Of a DNA stretch of 13,910 nucleotides, positions 7,517 through 13,910 are shown in pieces. The notes under the pieces are model-generated. The model was not told the origin of the DNA. It worked only from the letters and a program-made list of their open reading frames with translations, and made no database searches. Source of the stretch: an uncultured Clostridia bacterium (GTDB lineage: Bacteria; Bacillota; Clostridia; Oscillospirales; Oscillospiraceae); the NCBI GenBank assembly GCA_945927915.1, contig CAMEMX010000016.1, positions 1-13,910 on the forward strand, written 5' to 3'. Positions within the stretch are counted from its first letter, which is position 1. Every line of letters begins with the position of its first letter. A program made the translations under genes and the position numbers.

Positions 7517-7750
7517 ATGTACGAGAGAATCAGAACCTACCTTTCCGAGCAACTCGATATTCCCGCCGAGGAAATGAGCCGCGACACCACCTTTGAGAGC
7601 CTGCACCTCGATTCTCTGGACATGGTCGAAATGGTCATGGACATGGAGGAAGAGCTGGGCGTCGATTTTGAGATGGAGGGCGAAATGAAGCTCGAAACCA
7701 TCGGCGATCTGGCGGACTACATCGAGGACAAGCTCGCCGAGATGGAATAA
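7517..7750 (+). CDS. acpP: Acyl carrier protein
   Basis: The 77-residue acidic product is acyl carrier protein, the cytosolic carrier of growing acyl chains in fatty acid synthesis. LDSLDMVEMVMDMEEELGV at 31-49 holds the DSL motif. Ser33 is the site for the 4'-phosphopantetheine arm added by holo-ACP synthase. The length is typical. The TGGAGGT at 7503-7509 lies 7 bp before ATG 7517; an in-frame ATG at 7478 would add 13 unlikely residues and overlaps the -10 region. No other fatty acid gene is adjacent, so it stands apart from any fab cluster in this window. The SRP RNA begins only 12 bp after the stop codon, with no terminator between. Confidence 0.95.
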   Translation: MYERIRTYLSEQLDIPAEEMSRDTTFESLHLDSLDMVEMVMDMEEELGVDFEMEGEMKLETIGDLADYIEDKLAEME

Positions 7751-7762
7751 GAATTCTACATA

Positions 7763-8065
7763 GCTTCGACCCGTGACAAGGTCGCACTAGTCGGGGAGAT
7801 AGCGGTGCCCTGTTACCTGCAATCCGCTACAGCAGGGATGAACTCCCGCACCCGGGTCTGCGCTGTGCCGCCTGTCCGCGTAAGTGGTGTTGAGGGATCG
7901 GTCTTGCGCAACGAGCTCCCGTGAACCATGTCAGGCGGGGAACCGAGCAGCATTAAGCGGATCTGTTCGTGTGCCGCAAGTCAGCCGTTTCTGAGCCGGC
8001 TGCGCGGGAAACGGGTATGGTTGCAGATTCAAATGCGGGTGTGCGATCTTGTCATGGGTCGAAGC
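7763..8065 (+). ncRNA. ffs: Large bacterial signal recognition particle RNA (SRP RNA with Alu domain)
   Basis: This RNA pairs with Ffh protein to target nascent membrane and secreted proteins to the membrane. The S-domain tip is diagnostic: GTCAGG (7930-7935), a CGG-GGAA-CCG hairpin with a GGAA tetraloop (7936-7945), then AGCAGC (7946-7951). The 5' part around 7791-7848 (GGGGAGATAGCGGTGCCC and CCGCTACAGCAGGG) matches the Firmicutes Alu domain. Helix TAGCGG/CCGCTA (7800-7805 with 7824-7829) and helix GGGAG/CTCCC (7793-7797 with 7843-7847) can form. Ends are inferred from a closing helix of 25 continuous pairs, 7763-7787 with 8041-8065, two of them G-U. About 303 nt is somewhat longer than the roughly 270 nt of Bacillus. 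A location just before dnaX is also seen in Bacillus. True ends after processing may differ by several bases. Confidence 0.93.
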
Positions 8066-8070
8066 GGATC

Positions 8071-8104
8071 ACGCGGAGGTCGTTGCGGCCTCCGTGTGTT
8101 TTTT
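8071..8104 (+). terminator. Intrinsic terminator of the SRP RNA
   Basis: ACGCGGAGG (8071-8079) pairs with CCTCCGTGT (8089-8097), a 9-bp stem with one G-U pair and a 9-nt loop, followed by six T at 8099-8104. It lies 5 bp after the closing helix of the SRP RNA. Confidence 0.9.
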
Positions 8105-8105
8105 G

Positions 8106-8134
8106 TTGCTTTTTTTGCAAAAATCGTTTATACT
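8106..8134 (+). promoter_or_regulatory. Probable promoter of dnaX-ybaB-recR
   Basis: TATACT (8129-8134) is a 5-of-6 -10 box. TTGCTT (8106-8111) is a moderate -35 box at 17 bp. The pair begins immediately after the SRP RNA terminator and predicts a start near 8141, so the untranslated leader would be short, with the ribosome binding site almost at the 5' end. Confidence 0.65.
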
Positions 8135-8157
8135 GTAACCGACAGGAGGTGGATGAA

Positions 8158-9753
8158 ATGTATCAGGCGTTGTATCGGAAATACCGTCCGCAGACGTTCG
8201 ACGACGTGGTCGGTCAAAGCGCCGTTACGCTGACGCTCAAGAATCAGATCGTCCACCACCGCATGAGCCACGCCTACCTTTTTACCGGCACACGGGGCAC
8301 CGGCAAGACCACCTGCGCAAAGATCCTCGCCAAGGCGGTCAACTGCGAGAATCCCATCGACGGCAACCCCTGCAACTGCTGCCCGTCGTGCAAGAGCATC
8401 GCCTCCGGTGCGTGCATGGACGTTTTGGAGATCGACGCGGCATCGAACAACGGCGTTGACAACGTCCGCGCCCTGCGCGACGACGCGATCTATACGCCCT
8501 CTGAGGTCAAAATGCGCGTGTATATCATCGACGAGGTGCATATGCTCTCGATGAGCGCGTTTAACGCTTTGCTCAAGATCATCGAGGAGCCGCCGGAGCA
8601 TCTGCTGTTCATCCTCGCAACGACGGAGCTGCATAAGGTGCCTGCTACGATTCTCTCGCGCTGCCAGCGCTTTGCCTTCCGGCGGATCACGACGGAGGAC
8701 ATCGTCGACCGGCTGAATTACATCGCCTATCATGAGGGGATCGACCTCGAGCCGGACGCAGCGAGCTATCTTGCGCGGCTGGCTGACGGAGGTATGCGCG
8801 ATGCGGTGAGCCTGCTCGACCAGTGCGCGTCGGCAGCAACCGGAGCGGTCGACACCGAGCAGGTATGCAGGACGCTGGGGCTTGCGGGTGAGCGAAAAAC
8901 GGCGGAGCTGCTGCGCGCCATCGGCGGACATGACGCGGCAAGAGCGCTTTCTGTATTCAACGGCGAATATGCCGGGGGAAAGGATCTCGGCGCCATGCTG
9001 GACGAGCTTTGCACCGTCGCGCGCGACCTTCTGATCCTGCGCACGGCCTCCAAAGATGCCGGGCTGCTCTCCGGTGTCTGCACGCAGAAGGAGCTCAAAG
9101 AGCTGCTGTCGATGTTCACGACCGAGGAGCTTTTGCGCATGACGTCGCTTTTGCGCGACGCGGCTGCGGGCTTCAACACGAGCGCCAACCGCAGGATCGA
9201 CGCAGAGCTTTGCCTGCTGCGGCTGTGTAAGCCGGAGGCTATGGCCGATACGCAGTCGCTCCTTGCGCGCATCAGCCGCGTGGAGGAAAAGCTCGCCGCA
9301 GGTGTTGTGGTGCAGCAGAGCGATGCGCCCGCGCCAAAGACTGACAGCGAAGCTCCTCCCTGGGACGACGATGATCTGCCGCCTTTGCCGGACGAACCGC
9401 CAATGGAGGCCCCGCCCGTTTCCGACGGCAGCTTTTGGGCGGGACTGATCGAGCGGCTGCGCACGGCACTTAAGCCGCCTGCGGTCGGAATGTTTGCAAA
9501 TTCTGACCTTTCACCGGTCAAGGGCGTTCTGCGCGGCGATGAACTGACGCTTACCATGCGCGACGACATGACAAAACGCTTTGTCGATAAGCCGAACGTG
9601 TTGCAGACCGTAGCGGAGTGCGCAAGCGCAGTCGCGGGACGAAAGATCCGCGTCAGCGTTGCCCGTCCTGGCGAGCAGCGACAGAATAACGGCGGATTTG
9701 ACAAACTGCTCTCATTCGGAGAGCAGCACCCGGATATTGTGGAATTTAAATAA
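8158..9753 (+). CDS. dnaX: DNA polymerase III subunit gamma/tau
   Basis: This 531-residue protein is the clamp-loader ATPase subunit that organises the replicase. The AAA+ domain starts at residue 1 (MYQALYRKYRPQTFDDVVGQ), with Walker A GTRGTGKTT at 44-52. The zinc module uses C63, C72, C75 and C78. Walker B VYIIDEVHML is at 121-130, the SRC arginine-finger motif at 167-169 and sensor-2-like GGMRDAVSLLDQ at 211-222. A proline- and acid-rich linker (about 386-422) leads to a C-terminal domain expected to contact the polymerase. I see no slippery A-run that would make a short gamma form. The reading frame is open upstream into the SRP RNA, but AGGAGGT at 8144-8150 and the conserved N-terminus fix ATG 8158. 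It is followed by ybaB and recR, as in Bacillus. Confidence 0.97.
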   Translation: MYQALYRKYRPQTFDDVVGQSAVTLTLKNQIVHHRMSHAYLFTGTRGTGKTTCAKILAKAVNCENPIDGNPCNCCPSCKSIASGACMDVLEIDAASNNGVDNVRALRDDAIYTPSEVKMRVYIIDEVHMLSMSAFNALLKIIEEPPEHLLFILATTELHKVPATILSRCQRFAFRRITTEDIVDRLNYIAYHEGIDLEPDAASYLARLADGGMRDAVSLLDQCASAATGAVDTEQVCRTLGLAGERKTAELLRAIGGHDAARALSVFNGEYAGGKDLGAMLDELCTVARDLLILRTASKDAGLLSGVCTQKELKELLSMFTTEELLRMTSLLRDAAAGFNTSANRRIDAELCLLRLCKPEAMADTQSLLARISRVEEKLAAGVVVQQSDAPAPKTDSEAPPWDDDDLPPLPDEPPMEAPPVSDGSFWAGLIERLRTALKPPAVGMFANSDLSPVKGVLRGDELTLTMRDDMTKRFVDKPNVLQTVAECASAVAGRKIRVSVARPGEQRQNNGGFDKLLSFGEQHPDIVEFK

Positions 9754-9769
9754 TAAGGAGATATTTACT

Positions 9770-10114
9770 ATGGCAAAAGGCGGATACCGCGGCGCAATGG
9801 GCGGCGGCATGAACATGAACATGATCAAGCAGGCACAGAAGATGCAGCAGGATATGCTGAAGATGCAGGAGGAGATGGAGGCCAAAGAGTACGAGGCGAC
9901 CGTCGGCGGCGGTATGGTCTCCGCCCGCGTCAACGGCAAGCACGAGGTCCTTTCACTCAGCATTAACCCCGAAGCCGTCGATCCCGACGACGTCGAAATG
10001 CTGCAGGATATGGTCGTTGCCGCCGTCAACGAGGCAATGCGCAAGGCTGACGCGGAGACGGCGCAGAATATGTCCCGTCTGACGGGCGGCCTGAATCTCG
10101 GCGGGCTGTTCTGA
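9770..10114 (+). CDS. ybaB: YbaB/EbfC family nucleoid-associated protein
   Basis: The 114-residue product is a YbaB/EbfC family protein, a small dimeric DNA-binding protein associated with the nucleoid. The N-terminal segment (1-18) is rich in Gly and Met. The family helix MIKQAQKMQQDMLKMQEEME spans 18-37, then comes the beta region with VGGGMVSARVNGKHEVLSLSINPEAV (45-70) and a helix from 73 to about 100. ATG 9770 follows AAGGAG at 9755-9760. An in-frame start at 9659 would lie inside dnaX and is rejected. The stop shares one base with the recR start (TGATG). The dnaX-ybaB-recR order is widely conserved and suggests a link with replication or repair, though the exact role remains unclear. Confidence 0.94.
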   Translation: MAKGGYRGAMGGGMNMNMIKQAQKMQQDMLKMQEEMEAKEYEATVGGGMVSARVNGKHEVLSLSINPEAVDPDDVEMLQDMVVAAVNEAMRKADAETAQNMSRLTGGLNLGGLF

Positions 10115-10713
10115 TGCGCTATTTTCCCGCCGCGCTGGAGCGGCTGACGGAACAGTTTGCAAAGCTGCCGGGCATCGGCGGCAAGACGGCGCAGCGCCTT
10201 GCCTTCCATCTGCTGAGTATGCCGCAGGAGGATGCGGAGGAATTCGCCAACGCGATCCTCGACGCGAAAAAGACGGTGCATCTTTGCCCGTGCTGCCGGA
10301 ATCTGACAGACCGCGACATCTGCCCGATCTGCGACGACGAAGGCCGCGACCACGGTCTGATCTGCGTGGTCGCAGACCCGAAAGACGTCATCGCGATGGA
10401 GCGCGCAAGAGAATTTTCCGGTGTTTACCATGTGCTGCACGGCGTAATCTCTCCGCTGAACCACATCGGGCCGGATGACATCTGCATCCGGGAGCTGCTT
10501 GCCCGCGTGGGCAAGGGCGACGTCCGTGAGGTCATCATGGCGACGAATCCCGACACCGAGGGCGAGGCCACGGCGATGTACATTTCGCGTCTGCTTCGCC
10601 CAATGGAGGTGCGCGTGACGCGCCTTGCCTACGGCGTGCCGGTCGGCAGCCAGCTCGAATACGCTGACGAGGTGACGCTTCTGCGCGCGCTTGAGGGCAG
10701 ACGAGACATTTAA
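10114..10713 (+). CDS. recR: Recombination mediator protein RecR
   Basis: This 199-residue protein is RecR, which works with RecO (and RecF) to load RecA on gapped single-stranded DNA during recombinational repair. The helix-hairpin-helix region includes FAKLPGIGGKTAQRLAFHLL at 15-34. The zinc finger uses C58, C61, C70 and C73 (LCPCCRNLTDRDICPICDD; C60 is extra). A TOPRIM domain at about 80-175 contains ATNPDTEGEATAMYI at 143-157. The C-terminal LAYGVPVGSQLEYADEVTLLRAL is typical, and so is the length. The start overlaps the ybaB stop by one base without a clear ribosome binding site of its own, so translation is probably coupled. Confidence 0.97.
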   Translation: MRYFPAALERLTEQFAKLPGIGGKTAQRLAFHLLSMPQEDAEEFANAILDAKKTVHLCPCCRNLTDRDICPICDDEGRDHGLICVVADPKDVIAMERAREFSGVYHVLHGVISPLNHIGPDDICIRELLARVGKGDVREVIMATNPDTEGEATAMYISRLLRPMEVRVTRLAYGVPVGSQLEYADEVTLLRALEGRRDI

Positions 10714-10725
10714 GGATATCTGCAT

Positions 10726-10767
10726 ACAAAAACAGGACTTCACGACCGGGTGAAGTCCTGTTTTTGT
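10726..10767. terminator. Bidirectional terminator between recR and the uracil permease gene
   Basis: ACAAAAACAGGACTTCAC (10726-10743) and GTGAAGTCCTGTTTTTGT (10750-10767) are perfect 18-bp inverted arms around a 6-nt loop. T tracts occur on both strands, so it can end the dnaX-ybaB-recR transcript and the convergent permease transcript. It lies 12 bp after the recR stop and 8 bp from the permease stop. Confidence 0.95.
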
Positions 10768-10775
10768 GTTACGGA

Positions 10776-12188
10776 TTATTTCTTTGCCTTCTCCTGACGC
10801 TTGGAGTTCGCACCGACAGAGAAATTGACGCCGGTGTCCTTCGGCTCGTCGGCGGAGTAGTTGTAGTCCTTGCCGGGGATGATCGCGTTCAGCACGATGC
10901 CTGCGATGGACGCGACGGCGAGGGCGGACAGGGAGATCGTCAGGGAACCGATGTGGAAGGTTGCGGTGCTGCCGAGGCCGAGGGCGCTGACGAGGATCAC
11001 AGCCGCGATGATGAGGTTGCGGCTCTTGCTGAAATCGACCTTGGACTCGACAACGTTGCGCACGCCGATGGCGGAGATCATGCCGTAGAGGACGAAGGAA
11101 ATGCCGCCGATGATGGCAGTCGGGATGGAGCTGACGATGGCTGCGAATTTCGGGCAGAAGGAGAGAACGACGGCGAACAGAGCAGCGAGGCGGATGACGC
11201 GCGGATCATAGACTCTGGAAAGGGCAAGCACGCCGGTGTTCTCGCCGTAGGTGGTGTTGGCAGGGCCGCCGCAGAGCGCCGAAAGGGTCGTTGCAAGGCC
11301 GTCGCCGATGAGGGTGCGGTGCAGGCCGGGGTCTTTGATGAAGTTCTTGCCGACGGTCGCGCTGATGGCGGAGATGTCGCCGATGTGCTCCATCATGGTG
11401 GCGAGCGCGATCGGGACGATGGCGACGATGGAGCTGACGATCAGGCCGGTCCGGGACGGGTCGATGCCGAGCACGGTCGAGCTTTTCTGCAGGGGCAGAC
11501 CGATCCAGTCAGCCTGAGCGACTGCGCTGAAGTCGATCGCCCAGGCATCTACGCCGAAGACGTTGCCGACGAGCAGGGCAATGGCGTAGCTGCCGAGGAC
11601 GCCGAGCAGGATGGGAATGATCTTGAACATTCCCTTGCCCCAGATATTAAAGACAACGACGATGCCGAGGGCGATGAGGGCAAGCGGCCAGTTGGCAGAG
11701 CAGTTGGTCACGGCAGAGCCGGACAGGCTCAAGCCGATGGCAATGATGATCGGGCCGGTAACGACGGGAGGGAAGAAGCGGATCACGCGATCCACGCCGA
11801 CGAGCTTGATGAGACCGGCGAGGACGAGGTAGACAAGGCCGGCGCAGGCGACGCCGAGGCAGGCGTAAGGAAGCATTTCAAGGTTGGGGATATTCTTATC
11901 TGCACCGAGCATCGGTGCGACAGCCGCGTAACCGCCGAGGAACGCAAACGAGGAACCGAGGAAGGCGGGAACCTTGCCCTTGGTGATGAGATGGAACAGC
12001 AGCGTGCCGAGGCCGGCCATCAGCAGGGTGGTCGAGACGCTCAAGCCGGTCAGCAGCGGCACGAGAACCGTTGCGCCGAACATCGCGAACATATGCTGGA
12101 AGCCTAAAAGAAGCATCTTGGAAACACCCAACCTGCGAGCGTCCAAGATGCCTTCCTGCGGTATTTCGTTTTTCTTCGGTCTTTTCAT
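10776..12188 (-). CDS. uraA: Uracil permease, NCS2 family (UraA/PyrP-like)
   Basis: This 470-residue membrane protein is a nucleobase transporter of the NCS2 family, most like UraA/PyrP uracil permeases that import uracil with protons. GFQHMFAMFGATVLVPLLTG at 29-48 is the family motif in TM1, with H32. SSFAFLGGYAAV at 79-90 follows. The substrate-binding glutamates of E. coli UraA correspond to E267 (MMEHIGD) and E316 (GGPANTTYGENTG). Long hydrophobic segments throughout fit the usual 14 membrane spans, and the tail from about 440 is charged and cytosolic. The frame stays open upstream to 12362, but GGAGG lies nine bases before ATG 12188 and the family N-terminus starts there. The roughly 160-nt leader suggests control by attenuation. 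Xanthine or another base is possible, but the motifs favour uracil. Confidence 0.92.
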   Translation of the reverse strand: MKRPKKNEIPQEGILDARRLGVSKMLLLGFQHMFAMFGATVLVPLLTGLSVSTTLLMAGLGTLLFHLITKGKVPAFLGSSFAFLGGYAAVAPMLGADKNIPNLEMLPYACLGVACAGLVYLVLAGLIKLVGVDRVIRFFPPVVTGPIIIAIGLSLSGSAVTNCSANWPLALIALGIVVVFNIWGKGMFKIIPILLGVLGSYAIALLVGNVFGVDAWAIDFSAVAQADWIGLPLQKSSTVLGIDPSRTGLIVSSIVAIVPIALATMMEHIGDISAISATVGKNFIKDPGLHRTLIGDGLATTLSALCGGPANTTYGENTGVLALSRVYDPRVIRLAALFAVVLSFCPKFAAIVSSIPTAIIGGISFVLYGMISAIGVRNVVESKVDFSKSRNLIIAAVILVSALGLGSTATFHIGSLTISLSALAVASIAGIVLNAIIPGKDYNYSADEPKDTGVNFSVGANSKRQEKAKK

Positions 12189-12233
12189 GATTGTTTCCCT
12201 CCGTAATGTATTTTTGTGTCTCAGCGCGAATTG

Positions 12234-12264
12234 AAAAAAGAGATCCTGTCGGCGACAGAATCTC
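12234..12264 (-). terminator. Second (promoter-distal) terminator-like hairpin in the uraA leader
   Basis: On the minus strand GAGATTCTGTC, loop GCC, GACAGGATCTC form an 11-bp stem with one U-G pair, followed by six T (12234-12239). It lies about 45 nt before the permease start codon. Its 5' arm can instead pair with an upstream leader segment, so it looks like a conditional attenuator. Confidence 0.8.
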
Positions 12265-12320
12265 CTAAAAAAACAGCAAGCCGGTCGGCTCGCTGTATAA
12301 ACGCAACATCTATTCTGTCG
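12253..12320 (-). promoter_or_regulatory. Candidate antiterminator pairing in the uraA leader
   Basis: CGACAGAAT (read from 12320 to 12312) is exactly complementary to ATTCTGTCG (12261 to 12253), which forms most of the 5' arm of the second terminator. The 9-bp pairing excludes that terminator. The preceding block TAGGTTCCGCTGAAGGCC (about 12338 to 12321) can fold as a compact hairpin with a GG bulge and may be the sensing part. I cannot assign a riboswitch class or a clear PyrR site. Confidence 0.5.
12267..12296 (-). terminator. First (promoter-proximal) terminator-like hairpin in the uraA leader
   Basis: On the minus strand ACAGCGAGCC, loop GACC, GGCTTGCTGT form a 10-bp stem with one G-U pair, followed by seven T (12267-12273). 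It lies about 50 nt from the predicted transcript start, well upstream of the permease gene, so it should end transcripts early unless prevented. Confidence 0.8.
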
Positions 12321-12352
12321 GCCTTCAGCGGAACCTACATTTTTCGCTGGAC

Positions 12353-12381
12353 ATGATAGCATATTCTCCCGCGTTTGTAAA
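12353..12381 (-). promoter_or_regulatory. Promoter of the uracil permease gene
   Basis: On the minus strand TTTACA (12376-12381) and TATCAT (12353-12358) are 17 bp apart, each matching five of six consensus bases. The predicted start near 12346 gives a leader of about 158 nt. Confidence 0.85.
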
Positions 12382-12484
12382 GGAGTTATTCGAAAAAAAT
12401 AAAAAACCCTCGTTACGATACAAGTGGAATCATATTGGCTTGTCTTGCATACGGTAAACCAATGAGGACAGGGGGAGAAGTGCG

Positions 12485-13867
12485 ATGGAAGAAGCTCTCA
12501 TGCGTTTGAGCGATATCTTATGGGCGGGACCGCTTGCTGTCGTGCTGCTTGGCACAGGTATCCTGTTTACGGTCAGACTGCGGGGCATTCAACTGCGAAA
12601 GCTCGGCGCTGCGCTGCGAAGTGCGTTTTCCAGTCGGGATGGGGGCGGCATCACGCCCTATGCGGCGCTGTGCACGGCGCTTGCCGCGACGATCGGAACG
12701 GGAAACATCGTCGGCGTTGCGACGGCGCTGTGCACAGGCGGCCCGGGTGCGCTGCTTTGGATGCTGATCGCGGCGTTTCTGGGAATGGCGACGCAGTATG
12801 CCGAGGGCTACCTCGCCGTCAGATACCGCAGAAAAACGAAGAACGGCTGGTTCGGCGGGCCGTTTTGCTATATGGAGCAGGGCTTGGGAAAAAGCTGGCG
12901 CTGGCTCGCCGTCACCTTTGCCGCGATCGGCGCGGCGGTCGGCATCCTCGGCGTCGGTACGGTCACGCAGGTCAACAGCATCACTACGGCGGTAAACGCG
13001 TTTTTTGACAGCGGTACGGCGTTTACCCTCGGCGGAAGAGACATTTCATGGGCTACGGTGCTCAGCGGCGCGGTCGTGACCGTGGCCTCGGCGCTCGTGC
13101 TGCTCGGCGGCGGCAGGCGCATCGCAAATGTTTGCCAGACCCTCGTCCCGATGATGTCAGTCCTTTATCTGCTCTTTTCCGCCGTTCTTCTCGTTCGCTT
13201 TGCAGGCAGGATACCCGCCGCGGTCGTACTGGTCGTGAAAAGTGCGTTCGCTCCGCGCGCGGCATTGGGTGCGGCTGCGGGGATCACGCTGAAAAATGCG
13301 GTGCGAATGGGCATTGGCAGGGGCATTTTTACCAACGAAGCCGGGCTTGGCTCATCGCCCATTGCAGCAGCATCCTCCAATGAGCGCGATCCCGTCAGGC
13401 AGGGGCTGATATCGATGACCGGAACGTTTATTGACACGATCCTGATCTGCACAATCACGGGGCTGTGCCTTGTCGTCACGGGGGCATGGAGCGCTCCGCT
13501 CTCCGGTGCGGAATTGACCGATCACGCATGGCGGGTCGGGCTGCCGTGGCAGCCGGAGCTGTCCTCCTTTGCGCTGATGCTGTGCCTTGTCTTATTTGCT
13601 TTTGCAACGATCATCGGCTGGAACTTCTATGCAGAGCAATGCCTGCGCTACCTGTGCGGAGAGCGCAGGGGAGTGCAGAATGTTTATCGCGTGCTGTATC
13701 TGCTTGCTATTGCAGCGGGTCCCTTTTTGACGGTCGCGGCGGCATGGGGCATGGCAGACATTTTGAACGCACTGATGGCGCTGCCGAATCTGATCGCGTT
13801 ACTGCTTCTGCAGAACGAGGTCGTGTCAGGAACAAAACGACGCCTGACAGGCAGAGAGAAAAAATAA
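12485..13867 (+). CDS. Sodium:alanine/glycine symporter family (AGCS) protein
   Basis: The 460-residue membrane protein is an amino acid:cation symporter of the AGCS (DAACS, AlsT-like) family, which imports alanine or glycine with sodium. Family marks are GTGNIVGVATAL at 71-82, GGPGALLWMLIAAFLGM at 85-101, GRGIFTNEAGLGSSPIAAA at 278-296 and GWNFYAEQCLRYLCG at 378-392. About ten to eleven hydrophobic segments can be seen. The C-terminus is charged and cytosolic. The length is normal and no frame break is visible. ATG 12485 has GGGGGAG at 12471-12477. I find no convincing promoter in the 123-bp A/T-rich gap it shares with the divergent permease control region. The exact substrate cannot be told from sequence. 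No terminator is visible in the last 43 bases of the window. Confidence 0.95.
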   Translation: MEEALMRLSDILWAGPLAVVLLGTGILFTVRLRGIQLRKLGAALRSAFSSRDGGGITPYAALCTALAATIGTGNIVGVATALCTGGPGALLWMLIAAFLGMATQYAEGYLAVRYRRKTKNGWFGGPFCYMEQGLGKSWRWLAVTFAAIGAAVGILGVGTVTQVNSITTAVNAFFDSGTAFTLGGRDISWATVLSGAVVTVASALVLLGGGRRIANVCQTLVPMMSVLYLLFSAVLLVRFAGRIPAAVVLVVKSAFAPRAALGAAAGITLKNAVRMGIGRGIFTNEAGLGSSPIAAASSNERDPVRQGLISMTGTFIDTILICTITGLCLVVTGAWSAPLSGAELTDHAWRVGLPWQPELSSFALMLCLVLFAFATIIGWNFYAEQCLRYLCGERRGVQNVYRVLYLLAIAAGPFLTVAAAWGMADILNALMALPNLIALLLLQNEVVSGTKRRLTGREKK

Positions 13868-13910
13868 TTTCGGTATTATGTAAAATTGGTGTTGAAATCT
13901 GTCGGTATTT

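Noticed and set aside
8021..8036. T-arm-like TTGCAGATTCAAATGC suggesting a tRNA or tmRNA end
   Set aside because: The loop has the wrong size, there is no acceptor stem or CCA, and the segment lies inside the SRP RNA, whose GGAA-tetraloop core is diagnostic.
7969..8157. In-frame N-terminal extension of dnaX through the SRP RNA
   Set aside because: The extra 63 residues are translated SRP RNA and terminator. AGGAGGT and the conserved MYQALYRKYRP start place the true start at 8158.
9238..9310. Programmed frameshift site in dnaX making a short gamma subunit
   Set aside because: No A AAA AAG-type slippery run with a following hairpin was seen here or elsewhere in the gene.
10764..12107. A 447-residue open frame on the plus strand opposite the uracil permease gene
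   Set aside because: The product is dominated by Asp, Glu, Gly and Ala with no domain. It is the antisense shadow of the permease, and it has no ribosome binding site.
12189..12362. 58-residue upstream extension of the uracil permease
   Set aside because: It is the translated leader containing both terminators. The family N-terminus and ribosome binding site fit ATG at 12188.
12385..12484. Possible promoter for the AGCS symporter (CATATT at 12431-12436)
   Set aside because: The box matches only four of six bases and has no acceptable -35 partner, so I did not list it.

Overview
The window is a stretch of core bacterial chromosome, most likely from a fairly GC-rich member of the Clostridia (an Oscillospiraceae/Ruminococcaceae-like gut Firmicute; the family is a guess). 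The reasons are the dgt-dnaG-rpoD order, a large Firmicutes-type SRP RNA next to dnaX, a GGGtGRT-family protein paired with a NifU-like scaffold, strong AGGAGG ribosome binding sites, and housekeeping sigma-type promoters. I see no mobile element, CRISPR array, tRNA or rRNA. All genes are intact except the first, which is cut by the left edge.

Layout. (1) Minus strand, 1-997: a NifU/IscU-like iron-sulfur scaffold gene followed by a GGGtGRT-family gene, driven by a perfect-consensus promoter at 1094-1122. (2) Plus strand, 1248-1581: rpmE (ribosomal protein L31) as a single-gene unit with its own promoter, leader hairpin and terminator. (3) Plus strand, 1611-7429: hflX, yigZ, dgt, dnaG and rpoD packed with gaps of 15 bp or less. 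The set joins ribosome rescue, dNTP hydrolysis, replication priming and the main sigma factor. (4) Plus strand, 7449-8104: a strong promoter, acpP, then the large SRP RNA (7763-8065) and a terminator. (5) Plus strand, 8106-10767: a separate promoter, then dnaX-ybaB-recR, closed by an 18-bp perfect bidirectional terminator. (6) Minus strand, 10776-12381: a uracil permease of the NCS2 family with a leader of about 160 nt. The leader holds two terminator-like hairpins and a segment that can pair with an arm of the second. (7) Plus strand, 12485-13867: a sodium:alanine symporter family protein, divergent from the permease.

The genes are ordinary. The parts most worth a second look are non-coding: the uracil permease leader, the placement and long closing helix of the SRP RNA, repeats around the rpmE promoter, and the leader hairpin of the NifU-like/GGGtGRT operon. 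I did not find a convincing undescribed multi-gene system. The NifU-like/GGGtGRT pair, whose function I do not know, comes closest.
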